From CAVVFX01 sp963747535 (GTDB taxonomy: Bacteria > Acidobacteriota > Terriglobia > Bryobacterales > Bryobacteraceae): a stretch of 64,000 nt of DNA. Made by a program: the position numbers and the translations under genes. The DNA lies in contig CAVVFX010000017.1 of the NCBI GenBank assembly GCA_963747535.1, positions 682,001-746,000 of the forward strand. The letters are read 5' to 3'. The notes under the pieces were generated by a model. That model worked only from the letters and a program-made list of their open reading frames with translations, ran no database searches and was not told the origin of the DNA. Shown here piece by piece: positions 53,410 to 62,108 of this stretch (positions within the stretch are counted from its first letter, which is position 1; each line of letters starts with the position of its first letter).

Positions 53410-55451
53410 AGGCGTACATCGCGCTGATCAAAATCGACCTCAAGTTGGCATTGCGCCAACGGTCCGTGATCTTTCTGAGCTATCTCTTCCCCCTGATCAT
53501 TTTCTTTGTGATCGCGCAAGCATCCAAAGCGGACGAGGGCGGAGTGATCACCCAGGTCGTAACCATGGTTTCAGTGATCGGTATTCTGGGTAACGGTCTG
53601 TTCGGCGCGGGCGTGCGCGCAGTCCAGGAACGCGAGAACAATATCCTGCGGCGCTACAAGGTTGCGCCGATTTCACCGGCGCCTCTGCTCGTGGCCTCCA
53701 TGGTGACGGGCCTCCTAACCTATTTGCCCTATATTCTCCTGATACTCAGCCTGGCGCATTTTCGCTACGGAATGGTGTTTCCGACCAACATCCTTTCCGT
53801 TCTTCTGTTCGCGTCGGTCGGATTGATCGCGTTCCGGTCGCTCGGCCTGACTGTGGCAGCCGTGGTGAATTCCATGCAGGAGAGCGCCATTATCACTCAG
53901 GCGCTCTACTTTGCCATGTTATTCCTGAGCGGCGCTACGTTTCCCGCAACCATGTTTCCCAAGTGGCTCGTGACGCTTACCCAGTTCATTCCGGCCACCT
54001 ACCTGGTATCCGGATTACAGAGCATTCTCCTGCGCCACGAGTCGATTCTCGACAGCGGTCCGGCCGTCGGCGCGCTCTGTCTGACCACTCTCGTCGCTAC
54101 GTTCGTCGCCGTCAAACTGTTCCGCTGGGAAAAGGAAGAGAAGATCAGGACGCCGGCCAAGCTCTGGCTCCTCGCAGTCCTGGCGCCGTTCATCGTGCTG
54201 GGCGTATGGCAGGCTCATTCCCAGGACAACGTAGTCAAGACCCGTGTCCTGGCGCGCGAACTCAATCGCACCCGGTCGCAATTGATCCGCAACGCCCGAA
54301 TCTTTACCGGCGACGGCAAGGTCATCGAAAATGGCGCCGTGCTGATCCGGGATGGAAGAATCGCGGAAATTTACGACGGGACCGCACCTGATCCCAAGGA
54401 ACTGAAAGCTGAAGTGATCGAAGGAGCGGGCAAGACCGTCCTGCCGGGATTGATCGACGTGGACGTCCATCTCGTCCAGACCGGCGGCCTCTACACTCAG
54501 ACGCTGGACCACCAGCACCTCGAAAAGCAGATGCAGCGCGAACTCGCCGAGTATCTTTACAGCGGCATCACCGCGGTTGAGAGTTCTGGAGACTTGCTCG
54601 ACAGCGTGCTGCGGGTGCGGAGCGTGATCAATTCCGGCGAGCGCCTGGGCGCGGAACTGTTTGTCTGTGGGCCGGTTATGCTTCGGGGTGGACCCGAAGG
54701 CGTGCAGTCGCAACTCGAAGAGTTGCATCGCAAAGGTGTGGATAGCATCGAGGTCCGGTCCATCAAACTGGATCTCAGGAGCCGGCTTGCTATTTCGGCC
54801 GAAAGCCGGAAGCGGCACCTGCCGCTCATCGCACGGGTCTACGCTCTCCCGGCGGGCGCGGATGGGATCGAGCCCGGCCCGAACACGGTCATCCCCGCGG
54901 AGATCTTCGCGGGCACGAATCAGTCGCACCCGAGCTACATTCCGACTTTGAGAGCCACCACGGAAATCGGGGACCTGGCTGAACTGAACCGCCCGCTGGT
55001 GTTGCAGACCGCGCCCTCGGAACTGCTTTCGGCAATCCGCAACGACATGCATTCGCCTGACCTCCAGAGCTTACGTGACGAGCGAGTACCTCTGGACAGT
55101 GGGATTGCCAAATCCAATCTCCTCCATGCCTGGCAAGCGGGCGTGACACTGGTAACCGGCTCCGGCGCCGGCAGTCTCCTGATACTCCACGGCCCCACGC
55201 TGCAGCGCGAACTGGAACTATGGGTGGAAGCCGGCATTCCCAACGACGTCGCCTTGCAGGCCGCCACCTGGAACGCGGCCAGACTGTTGCGCGCCGATCA
55301 AAGGTTCGGCGCCATCCGCAAAGGTCTGGAAGCCACGCTGGTGATCGTCGACGGCAATCCCCTGACGGACATCCGGGCCATGTCGTCGATCACCTCGGTC
55401 ATTTTGAAAGGCGAGAGAGTCGCGCGGTCAACCCTGTTTGAGGATGAATAG
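53406..55451 (+). CDS. ABC-2 permease fused to a degenerate amidohydrolase-like domain
   Basis: The protein has 681 residues. Residues about 1-280 are an ABC-2 permease with about six helices (RSVIFLSYLFPLIIFFVIA, then ALYFAMLFLSGATFPATMFP, and a last helix LWLLAVLAPFIVLGVWQAH). Residues about 295-675 read as an amidohydrolase of the imidazolonepropionase group: composite N-terminal barrel (RNARIFTGDGKVIENGAVLI), PGLIDVDVHLV, AGVTLVTGSGAG, and GAIRKGLEATLVIVDGNPL. Key metal sites are lost: the HxH motif is Asp353-Val-His355, and the usual GTD near the end is Gly-Ser586-Gly587. The domain is thus likely a binding or regulatory pseudoenzyme on the trans side of the membrane. Position right after the ATPase gene shows it is the transporter's permease. 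Confidence 0.85.
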   Translation: MKAYIALIKIDLKLALRQRSVIFLSYLFPLIIFFVIAQASKADEGGVITQVVTMVSVIGILGNGLFGAGVRAVQERENNILRRYKVAPISPAPLLVASMVTGLLTYLPYILLILSLAHFRYGMVFPTNILSVLLFASVGLIAFRSLGLTVAAVVNSMQESAIITQALYFAMLFLSGATFPATMFPKWLVTLTQFIPATYLVSGLQSILLRHESILDSGPAVGALCLTTLVATFVAVKLFRWEKEEKIRTPAKLWLLAVLAPFIVLGVWQAHSQDNVVKTRVLARELNRTRSQLIRNARIFTGDGKVIENGAVLIRDGRIAEIYDGTAPDPKELKAEVIEGAGKTVLPGLIDVDVHLVQTGGLYTQTLDHQHLEKQMQRELAEYLYSGITAVESSGDLLDSVLRVRSVINSGERLGAELFVCGPVMLRGGPEGVQSQLEELHRKGVDSIEVRSIKLDLRSRLAISAESRKRHLPLIARVYALPAGADGIEPGPNTVIPAEIFAGTNQSHPSYIPTLRATTEIGDLAELNRPLVLQTAPSELLSAIRNDMHSPDLQSLRDERVPLDSGIAKSNLLHAWQAGVTLVTGSGAGSLLILHGPTLQRELELWVEAGIPNDVALQAATWNAARLLRADQRFGAIRKGLEATLVIVDGNPLTDIRAMSSITSVILKGERVARSTLFEDE

Positions 55452-55453
55452 CA

Positions 55454-55777
55454 TTAAGCGATCAGCGCCCGAACCCGCGTTTCGATGCCGGACTTGAGCT
55501 TGTCTTCCGGGATGAAACGGCGAAACGCTTCCGGTAGCGCGACGTCGATCGTAACGTCCTTTTCGGTCACGGCGACGGTCCCCAGAATGGGGGTCGACAG
55601 AAATGCTACCCCGGCTTTGAACGAAAAGCTCATCGTGTCGCCACACCAGCTTTTCTCGACGCCGCTGACCTGAATGAGTCCGCCCGCCGCTGAACGGAAT
55701 ATGTCCTCGGTGGAGCGCTCGACAATGCGCTTGGTTTCCTCAATACTCTTTTTGTTCGGAATGATGATTCGCACCAT
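55454..55777 (-). CDS. polyhydroxyalkanoic acid system family protein
   Basis: This 107-residue cytosolic protein has the compact beta-alpha layout of the PHA granule-system family: an N-terminal helix (SIEETKRIVERSTEDIF), then strands with WCGDTMSFSFKAGVAFLS, ILGTVAVTEKDVTIDVALP, and a terminal helix. Such proteins are often small relatives of START-like lipid-binding folds. The assignment is from pattern memory, so moderate. It converges with the permease fusion, with stop codons 2 bases apart. Confidence 0.68.
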   Translation of the reverse strand: MVRIIIPNKKSIEETKRIVERSTEDIFRSAAGGLIQVSGVEKSWCGDTMSFSFKAGVAFLSTPILGTVAVTEKDVTIDVALPEAFRRFIPEDKLKSGIETRVRALIA

Positions 55778-55808
55778 TCCTATTGTAGTTGCGGGACGGT
55801 CTGGCCAC

Positions 55809-56519
55809 TCAAGCCGGTATCCGCTCCTGCTCCACTTCCCCCGCGGCGACTACGTCGATGACCCGCTGCGCAATCACGGCCATCGGAATGCGCTGTTGCC
55901 GGCTCGTCCGGCGGAGGTGATAGTAAGCGTCCTCCTCCGACCATCCGAAGTGGACCTGCAACAATCCCTTCGCGCGTTCCACCAGCTTACGTTCCGCCAA
56001 CCGCTTTTCGAGCAGCATGTTCTCCTCGCGCGCCGATCGCAACTTCGCGCGCAAAGCATCGACTTCGCGGTGACGTTCCAGTTCCCTCATCGCCGCCGCC
56101 AGCGCCTCACCGGCCTTGCGCGCTGCTTCGATCTCGACAGGACCGTACAGGCGCGGCTCCTTGCGGGCTAGAGTCAGGATGCCTGCCGGTTTCTCCTCTA
56201 TGCGAATCGGGAAAGCGAGCAGGCAGGATACCTTTGATACGACTGTCTCCGGGAAGCTATCGAAGCCGGGATCACCGGCGCGAAGCATGCCGGGCGCGGC
56301 CATGCTGGAAAACTGCAGGCTCACCCGGGGGATCCGGCCTTCCTCCGATCGCGGGCTGACGCTGATTAGGCGTAGCTCGTATACAGCCGGATCCATCCAG
56401 TACAGATGAGCCGCGTCGGATCTGGTAATCGACGCTACCAGATCTAACACCGAAGAAACTGCGGAAGACTCTGTTTGTTGGCTTAAATCGAAAACAATCA
56501 GCCAATCGTTTTGGGTCAT
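55809..56519 (-). CDS. GAF-ANTAR protein, probable RNA-binding antiterminator
   Basis: The 236-residue protein has a GAF-like sensor (about 15-155: SSVLDLVASITRSDAAHLYW, then LLAFPIRIEEKPAGILTL). A coiled-coil linker follows, then an ANTAR domain (about 175-228) with LAERKLVERAKGLLQVHFGW, SEEDAYYHLRRTSRQQRIPM and VIAQRVID. The conserved 'ERAKGLLM' and 'A-Y-x-x-L-R-x-x-S' features that bind two-hexaloop RNA are present. ANTAR proteins prevent termination in leaders of their target operons, in response to the sensor. The target is not evident here. Confidence 0.9.
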   Translation of the reverse strand: MTQNDWLIVFDLSQQTESSAVSSVLDLVASITRSDAAHLYWMDPAVYELRLISVSPRSEEGRIPRVSLQFSSMAAPGMLRAGDPGFDSFPETVVSKVSCLLAFPIRIEEKPAGILTLARKEPRLYGPVEIEAARKAGEALAAAMRELERHREVDALRAKLRSAREENMLLEKRLAERKLVERAKGLLQVHFGWSEEDAYYHLRRTSRQQRIPMAVIAQRVIDVVAAGEVEQERIPA

Positions 56520-56592
56520 CGTTCAAGAATGAATGAGGAAACTGTAATCCCGACAACAGTTCCGTTTCAGTCCGGTTAATCTTAGATCAGCT

Positions 56593-59500
56593 GTGCCGGA
56601 ATTCACCCCCCCACAAATCGCCGCCATTGACATCGGACGTCTGGGCCAGGACGCCTGCATCGTCGCCGGCCCCGGGTCCGGTAAGACCACGGTGCTGGTC
56701 GAGCGCTACCGCCAACTGATCCACGCCGGCGTGCTGCCGCGCGAGATTCTGGCCATCACCTTCACCGAAAAAGCGGCGGCCAACATGAAGGACAAGATGT
56801 CCAAAGCATTTGCCGCGGACCCCGTTGTCCGGCGACAGATCGAGGCCGCCTACATCTCCACCGTCCACGGATTCTGTCAACGATTGTTGAAGGAGAATGC
56901 GATCGCCGCGGGGGTCGATCCGCAGTTCGCGATCCTCGATGAACGTCAGGGCCAGATCCGCCGGGCGCGTTGTGCGGTCGAGACGCTCGACGCCTTTTTC
57001 AGCGAGCGCCCGGTAGAAACCGGCCGGCTGATGGCCGTGATCGAACAACCGGATTTGGCCGGTCCTCTTGTTGATGTCCACGACGCCATCCGCAGCGCGG
57101 GAGCTTCGTTTGAGGAACTGTTCGAAAGGGAAGTTCCCGACGTAGGACAAAGCCTGGATGCCATCTTCACATTTATCGACGAGTACCGCCGCTTTACCGG
57201 CAAGTTCACGGAGCGACAGCTCGAGTATCGCGATCAGCTTGTCGCCTGGGTCAAGCCTGCCTGTGTAGAGTACGGCAATCAGCAATGGGATCTCTTAGTT
57301 GCTGCGACCGCCAACTTCAAGTTTCAACCCGGTAAAGTGCACCGTGACTGGAAGGCGGATTTTGACGAGGTGAGCAGCCAGGCGGAAGATCTTCTCGGAG
57401 CGGCCGTCGTGAAGCTGTACACGCACGAACGCCGCACCCTGACTGAAATTCTGCTGCGCTTCGACCGGCACTACGCCGAGGAGAAACAAAAGCTCGGCAT
57501 GCTCGACTTCTCGGACCTGGAACACTTCGCCATCCGTCTGCTCGAAGAGCACCCCGCCGTTCGCGACCGGGTGCAATCGCAGTTCCGCCAGATCCTGATG
57601 GACGAGTATCAGGACACCAACGGACAGCAGGCGCGGCTGCTCCAACTGCTGCGCGGCCGCGGCAACTTCTACGCCGTCGGCGACATCAATCAGTCGATCT
57701 TCGGCTTCCGCTATGCCACCCCCGAAGTCTTTCGCCGGCATCGCGACCAGGTCCAGGGCGATGAGCACCATCACGTCGAGCTATTTGACAACTTCCGCAG
57801 CCGGCCCGATATCCTGCGTGCCGTGGAGGCGGTCGTCGAGAGTGCACACGGCGTGGAATCGCGCGAGCTAAATGCCCGTCGCGATCTGCCGCTCAAAGAG
57901 ATGCCCTGCATCGAGGTCACGACCGCGCTCGGCGAGACCGCCGGCGATGCCAGCCGAATTGAGGCCGAGTGGCTCGCTTCCCGCATCCTGGAATTGCGCA
58001 GTTCTCTGACTATTGGTCTGGAAAGCCGGCCGGCCGACTTCCGCGATATGGCGGTGCTGGTCCGCAAGACCGCCATTGTGGGTCCGCTCGCGGAAGCGTT
58101 CGACCGGTATGGTGTGCAATACCAGGTCACGCGCCAGGTCGGCTTCTTCGAGTCGCGCGAGATCCGCGATCTGACTCACCTGCTGCGTGCTATCTCGAAT
58201 CCACGCGATGAGGTGAGCCTGGCAGTGGTGCTGCGGTCTCCCCTTGCCGGCCTGTCCGACGAGGCCTTGCTGCGGCTCAAGAATAGCCAGGACAGTCTGG
58301 GAGCTGCCTTGGATAATGGCTCGGTCGCCGGCGCGGATTTCGATCCGCTGGACGCCGAGCGCTTCCGGCATTTCCGCACCAACTTCGCACGCTGGCGAGC
58401 CATGGCGCATTCGCGTCCCGTCGACCGGTTGCTCACCGAAGCCATGGCAGACAGCGGCTATCGATGGATGCCCGGCACCGCTGCCGGTACCAATATCGAG
58501 AAGTTGCTTTCTCTCTCGCGAAATGCCCCGCGGGATCAGTCCCTCGCCGGGTTTGTCCACGAGATCCAACTCATCCGCGAAGAAGACGCCCGCGAGGCCG
58601 ATGCTCCGTTCGACGAAGCCTTGAACGCGGTGCGCGTGATCACCGCTCACGCGTCCAAAGGACTCGAGTTCCCCATCGTATTCATCCCCGGAATGCAGAG
58701 CAAGATGGGCGTCGGTCTCCCATCGCTTACCTTCACCACCGCCGGGGGACTCGGTACCAAATGGCGCAATCCTTCCGGCGGCGAGATGGTGTCCGATTGG
58801 TTTCGCGCGAAGAACAAAGCCGCCATCCGCGAACGCGAGAATGATGAGTCCGACCGCCTGCTCTACGTAGCCATGACGCGCGCCGAGGAGCACCTGCTCT
58901 TGTCCTACGCGCTGGGCGAGAAGGACAAGCCACACGAGTGGGCCGAGCCGGTGTCGCGCATTTTCGGCATCGCGTCGCTCGAGCCGGATGCGCCGCCTCG
59001 CGTCATCCAGACCGGACTGCCCGGCCGCGAATTCGCTGCCGCGGTTCGGACCATCACTCGCACACCGGCGGCACTCCGTGGAGAGCGGGCCGCATTCTCC
59101 GGCAATATCCAGGAGATCGTGCGGCCCAGCCTCACGGGACAGGAGGAATCGAACGTTACCGTAACGTCGCTGACGCTCTTCGCGGACTGTCCAAGAAGAT
59201 ATTATCTGGCGCGGTATCTGGGTTGGGGAGCTGGGCCGAAATCGACTTCCGCGACGGCTGCTGGCCCGCTTACGTCCAGCGAGTTGGGACGCCAGGTTCA
59301 TGCCCTGCTTTCCTCGCAGGAAGTCCCGGCCCTTGATCTTGAAGCGCTGCGGCTGGCGGACACCTTCGATCGCAGCGATCTGGGGCGACGCGCCAGAAAA
59401 GCTCGCCATGTCGAACATGAGTTCGACGTCATGTTCGCGATCGGCGATATGGTCCTGCGCGGTCAGATTGATTTATGGTTTGACGATCGTATGGGCCATA

Positions 59501-59817
59501 CCATCGTCGACTACAAGACCGACGACATCCCGGCGGGCGAGGTAGAAGCGCGCGCCGAGATTTACAAGCTTCAGCTACGCTACTATGCGCTGGCCGTCGA
59601 GAAGCTCACCGGTGCGCTGCCCACCGAAGCCTGGCTGCACTTTCTCCGGCCGGACGTGGTCGTACGCGTGGAGTTGACCCCGCGCGGCATGAATGCGGCG
59701 CGGCAACTGGTAGACGAACTGGCTGCCGCCCAGAGAGAGAATCAGTTTCCGTTGCGGGAAGGCGCCCACTGCACCCGTTGCCCGTTCTATCGCGGCAAGT
59801 GCCCCGCAGGTACTTGA
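56593..59817 (+). CDS. UvrD/AddA-like helicase with C-terminal RecB-family nuclease and Fe-S cysteines
   Basis: The 1074-residue protein starts at a GTG. N-terminal motor motifs are Walker A AGPGSGKTT (about residue 25), motif Ia AITFTEKAAANMKDKM, Walker B LMDEYQDTN, motif III VGDINQSIFGFR, motif V ITAHASKGLEFPIVF and motif VI LYVAMTRAEEHLLLSYA. The nuclease has Asp960 (GQIDLWF), Asp973 and Lys975 (VDYKTD), the D-D/E-x-K set. Four cysteines, C866 (FADCPRRYY) and C1060, C1063, C1070 (CTRCPFYRGKC), match the split 4Fe-4S pattern known from AddB-type nucleases. No AddB partner is nearby. It is probably a DNA end-processing enzyme of recombination repair. Its stop is 5 bases from the convergent downstream gene. 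Confidence 0.93.
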   Translation: MPEFTPPQIAAIDIGRLGQDACIVAGPGSGKTTVLVERYRQLIHAGVLPREILAITFTEKAAANMKDKMSKAFAADPVVRRQIEAAYISTVHGFCQRLLKENAIAAGVDPQFAILDERQGQIRRARCAVETLDAFFSERPVETGRLMAVIEQPDLAGPLVDVHDAIRSAGASFEELFEREVPDVGQSLDAIFTFIDEYRRFTGKFTERQLEYRDQLVAWVKPACVEYGNQQWDLLVAATANFKFQPGKVHRDWKADFDEVSSQAEDLLGAAVVKLYTHERRTLTEILLRFDRHYAEEKQKLGMLDFSDLEHFAIRLLEEHPAVRDRVQSQFRQILMDEYQDTNGQQARLLQLLRGRGNFYAVGDINQSIFGFRYATPEVFRRHRDQVQGDEHHHVELFDNFRSRPDILRAVEAVVESAHGVESRELNARRDLPLKEMPCIEVTTALGETAGDASRIEAEWLASRILELRSSLTIGLESRPADFRDMAVLVRKTAIVGPLAEAFDRYGVQYQVTRQVGFFESREIRDLTHLLRAISNPRDEVSLAVVLRSPLAGLSDEALLRLKNSQDSLGAALDNGSVAGADFDPLDAERFRHFRTNFARWRAMAHSRPVDRLLTEAMADSGYRWMPGTAAGTNIEKLLSLSRNAPRDQSLAGFVHEIQLIREEDAREADAPFDEALNAVRVITAHASKGLEFPIVFIPGMQSKMGVGLPSLTFTTAGGLGTKWRNPSGGEMVSDWFRAKNKAAIRERENDESDRLLYVAMTRAEEHLLLSYALGEKDKPHEWAEPVSRIFGIASLEPDAPPRVIQTGLPGREFAAAVRTITRTPAALRGERAAFSGNIQEIVRPSLTGQEESNVTVTSLTLFADCPRRYYLARYLGWGAGPKSTSATAAGPLTSSELGRQVHALLSSQEVPALDLEALRLADTFDRSDLGRRARKARHVEHEFDVMFAIGDMVLRGQIDLWFDDRMGHTIVDYKTDDIPAGEVEARAEIYKLQLRYYALAVEKLTGALPTEAWLHFLRPDVVVRVELTPRGMNAARQLVDELAAAQRENQFPLREGAHCTRCPFYRGKCPAGT

Positions 59818-59822
59818 GCGTC

Positions 59823-59993
59823 TTAGCGTGCTCGCGTCTCGACGGTTCGAAGGAGAGCCTGGATGCGTTCGCCATCCCGTTTAGCGGAATCGAGTAATGT
59901 TTCGGTATGCTCAGGGCACTGTGTCGCTTCGAGACTCCGGCTAACCTCTTTCAGTTTCCGCGTCACTGCTTCAAGCCGCTCGTCGATATTCAT
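59823..59993 (-). CDS. small coiled-coil protein, tandem copy 2
   Basis: A 56-residue frame starts MNIDERLEAVTRKLKEVSR and ends ETRAR. It parallels the neighbouring 69-residue protein: both begin M-x-IDERLEAV and share the block A-x-RDGE-x-I-x-AL. A GGAGG element lies just before the ATG. The pattern of charged heptads suggests a short coiled coil. The repeated start and similar register support a real gene made by duplication, despite its small size. Function unknown. Confidence 0.65.
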   Translation of the reverse strand: MNIDERLEAVTRKLKEVSRSLEATQCPEHTETLLDSAKRDGERIQALLRTVETRAR

Positions 59994-60007
59994 TCGTTTG
60001 CCCTCCG

Positions 60008-60217
60008 CTACTGTTGCTCGAGATCCGTCAAACGCCGTTCGTGGCTCTCCGCTATTCGGGCGAGAGCCCGGATGTTTTCGCCGTCCCTCTGCGCGGTTTC
60101 AACCAGTGTGGCCGCGATTCCTCGTAATGCCTCGATTTTGCCACGTTGTGCTTCGTTATCACGGATGGCCAATTCCAGATTCATCGCCACAGCCTCAAGC
60201 CGCTCGTCAATCGTCAT
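60008..60217 (-). CDS. small coiled-coil protein, tandem copy 1
   Basis: A 69-residue acidic, helical protein begins MTIDERLEAVAMNLELAIRD and ends HERRLTDLEQQ. Heptad-like spacing of Leu/Ile/Ala suggests a coiled coil along nearly the whole length. It lies 28 bases after the ComM/YifB gene and 14 bases before its shorter copy, so the three probably form an operon. Short proteins of this type are common in acidobacteria, as I recall; no function is known. Confidence 0.7.
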   Translation of the reverse strand: MTIDERLEAVAMNLELAIRDNEAQRGKIEALRGIAATLVETAQRDGENIRALARIAESHERRLTDLEQQ

Positions 60218-60245
60218 CGCCGATTCTCTCCTTTATCTTAACGCG

Positions 60246-61769
60246 TCAATTCCAATAATTCCGATCCAGACTCCGGTACTGCACGGCCTCCGCGATATGC
60301 TTAGCCGAAATCGCGTCGGAGTTATCCAGATCGGCTATGGTACGCGCCACCTTCAGCAGACGGTCATGCGCCCGCGCCGACAGGCTCATCCGCCGCACCG
60401 CCATCTCCAGAGTCCTCTCACCCGCCGCATCGAGGCTACACAACTTGCGGATTAACCTCGACGGCATGCGCGAGTTATAAAACCCCCGCCCCTGTTGCAC
60501 GGTCCGTGCGGCTTCCACGCGCGCCAGGATCTCGGCGGACGATTCGCACCGCTGGTCCCCCCGTAGTTCCTTATAGGGAACTGCCGGCACTTCAATATGG
60601 ATATCGATGCGATCGAGCAGCGGCCCGCTGATCTTCCCCAGGTACCGCTGAATGATTGCCGGCGTGCAACGGCACTCTCTTGTCGAATCCCCATAAAATC
60701 CGCACGGGCAGGGGTTCATCGCCGCAATCAGAGTGAAACTGGCCGGGAAGCACAGCGTCATATTCGACCGCGCGATCGTCACCGTCAGATCCTCCAGCGG
60801 CTGCCGCAGCAGTTCCAGGACATTGCGCGGAAACTCGGGAAATTCGTCGAGAAACAACAGGCCGTTGTGCGCCAGGCTGACCTCGCCCGGACGGGGTGAT
60901 CCCAGCCCGCCGCCGATCAGGCCGGCATCCGAGATGGTGTGGTGTGGCGAACGGAACGGACGCCTGCTCAGCAGTCCTCTGCCCGCCGGCAGTATCCCGG
61001 CGATGCTGTGGACCTTGGTGGTTTCAATCGCCTCGTTGAACGTCAGCGGCGGCAAAATGCCTGCCAACCGCTTGGCCAGCATCGTTTTCCCCGACCCCGG
61101 CGGACCGATCATGAGGACGTTGTGCCCACCCGCCGCCGCCACCTGCAGCGCCCGCTTGGCCGTAGTCTGCCCTCTCACATCCGCAAAATCCGGCGCCGAT
61201 TCATCCACTGCCCCGGCCGGCCTCGCCGGATCGGCAATTACCGGCTGAAAGTCTTCCGGACGCGCCAGCAGCGCGACGACTTCAGCCAGCGACCGTACTC
61301 CGAAAACCTCCACGCCTGCGACCACCGACGCTTCGGCTGCATTCTCTGCCGGCAGCACCAGCCGCCGGATCCCCTCCTGGCGCGCGCAGACTGCGACCGA
61401 CAGCGCGCCGCGTACCGGCCGGATGGCTCCGTCGAGCGATAATTCCCCGACCAGCAGATGGTGATCCAAACCAGCCACCGTCCCCATTGCGCCCAGAATC
61501 CCGATCGCCATAGGCAAATCGAATCCCGCGCCTTCTTTGCGGACATTCGCCGGCGCAAGATTGATGGTGACGGCCTTGTTGGGGTACCCAAAGCCGGAAT
61601 TCATCATGGCTGACTTGATGCGCTCCCGGCTTTCCCGAACAGCCGTATCCGGCATGCCCACCAGGACAAAGTCTTTGGCCATCCCCGACCGGTACATATC
61701 CACCTCTACATCGATCGGATGGGCATCGATACCGAAGACGGCGGCGCTGCGTGTTTTGAAAAGAGGCAC
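60246..61769 (-). CDS. comM: YifB/ComM-family Mg-chelatase-like AAA+ ATPase
   Basis: The 507-residue protein has the usual three-part layout. The N-terminal ChlI-like Lon-type fold comes first (AAVFGIDAHPIDVEVDMYRS, then VGMPDTAVRESRERIKSA). The AAA+ module follows, with Walker A GPPGSGKTM, Walker B LLFLDEFPEF and sensor region TLIAAMNPCPCG. The C-terminal Mg_chelatase_C domain ends with RAHDRLLKVARTIADL. It contains the insertion cysteines of the family (NPCPCGFYGD and ECRC, which may bind zinc). ComM homologues are branch-migration helicases that aid integration of DNA in natural transformation. The symbol is by family only. Confidence 0.92.
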   Translation of the reverse strand: MPLFKTRSAAVFGIDAHPIDVEVDMYRSGMAKDFVLVGMPDTAVRESRERIKSAMMNSGFGYPNKAVTINLAPANVRKEGAGFDLPMAIGILGAMGTVAGLDHHLLVGELSLDGAIRPVRGALSVAVCARQEGIRRLVLPAENAAEASVVAGVEVFGVRSLAEVVALLARPEDFQPVIADPARPAGAVDESAPDFADVRGQTTAKRALQVAAAGGHNVLMIGPPGSGKTMLAKRLAGILPPLTFNEAIETTKVHSIAGILPAGRGLLSRRPFRSPHHTISDAGLIGGGLGSPRPGEVSLAHNGLLFLDEFPEFPRNVLELLRQPLEDLTVTIARSNMTLCFPASFTLIAAMNPCPCGFYGDSTRECRCTPAIIQRYLGKISGPLLDRIDIHIEVPAVPYKELRGDQRCESSAEILARVEAARTVQQGRGFYNSRMPSRLIRKLCSLDAAGERTLEMAVRRMSLSARAHDRLLKVARTIADLDNSDAISAKHIAEAVQYRSLDRNYWN

Positions 61770-62108
61770 TCAATGGTGAGGTGCCGCGCGGAAGGTATTT
61801 CTCGCAACTTTATTTTGCGTCACCCGCTTGCCCGAGCCGCAAGCTAACCTTTAGGTACCTATACAAAGCATTGGTACTCCGATAACATTGGAGCGTTGGC
61901 CAAAGTTAGCCGGAATCGTTTTTCAATCCTGCTCCCACAATTTGATGCGCAGTCGGTTTGGCGGCTGGCTGCGCCGCTATTCCTGACCGGCTCCATGAAC
62001 GCTCAACTGTGGTAGCCGGATTGCACCCTGCCTAACTCCCGCTATTTCGTGACGCCGCTGCCCCCTGCAACTTCGGACACGAGGGGGGGTTGAAACGTAT
62101 TACCATAG
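61770..62108. other. intergenic region between the ComM and LGFP-protein genes
   Basis: About 340 bases between divergent genes, presumably with both promoters. I see no clear -10/-35 pair, tRNA or coding frame. A G-run (gaggggggg) lies about 20 bases before the next start. Confidence 0.5.
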
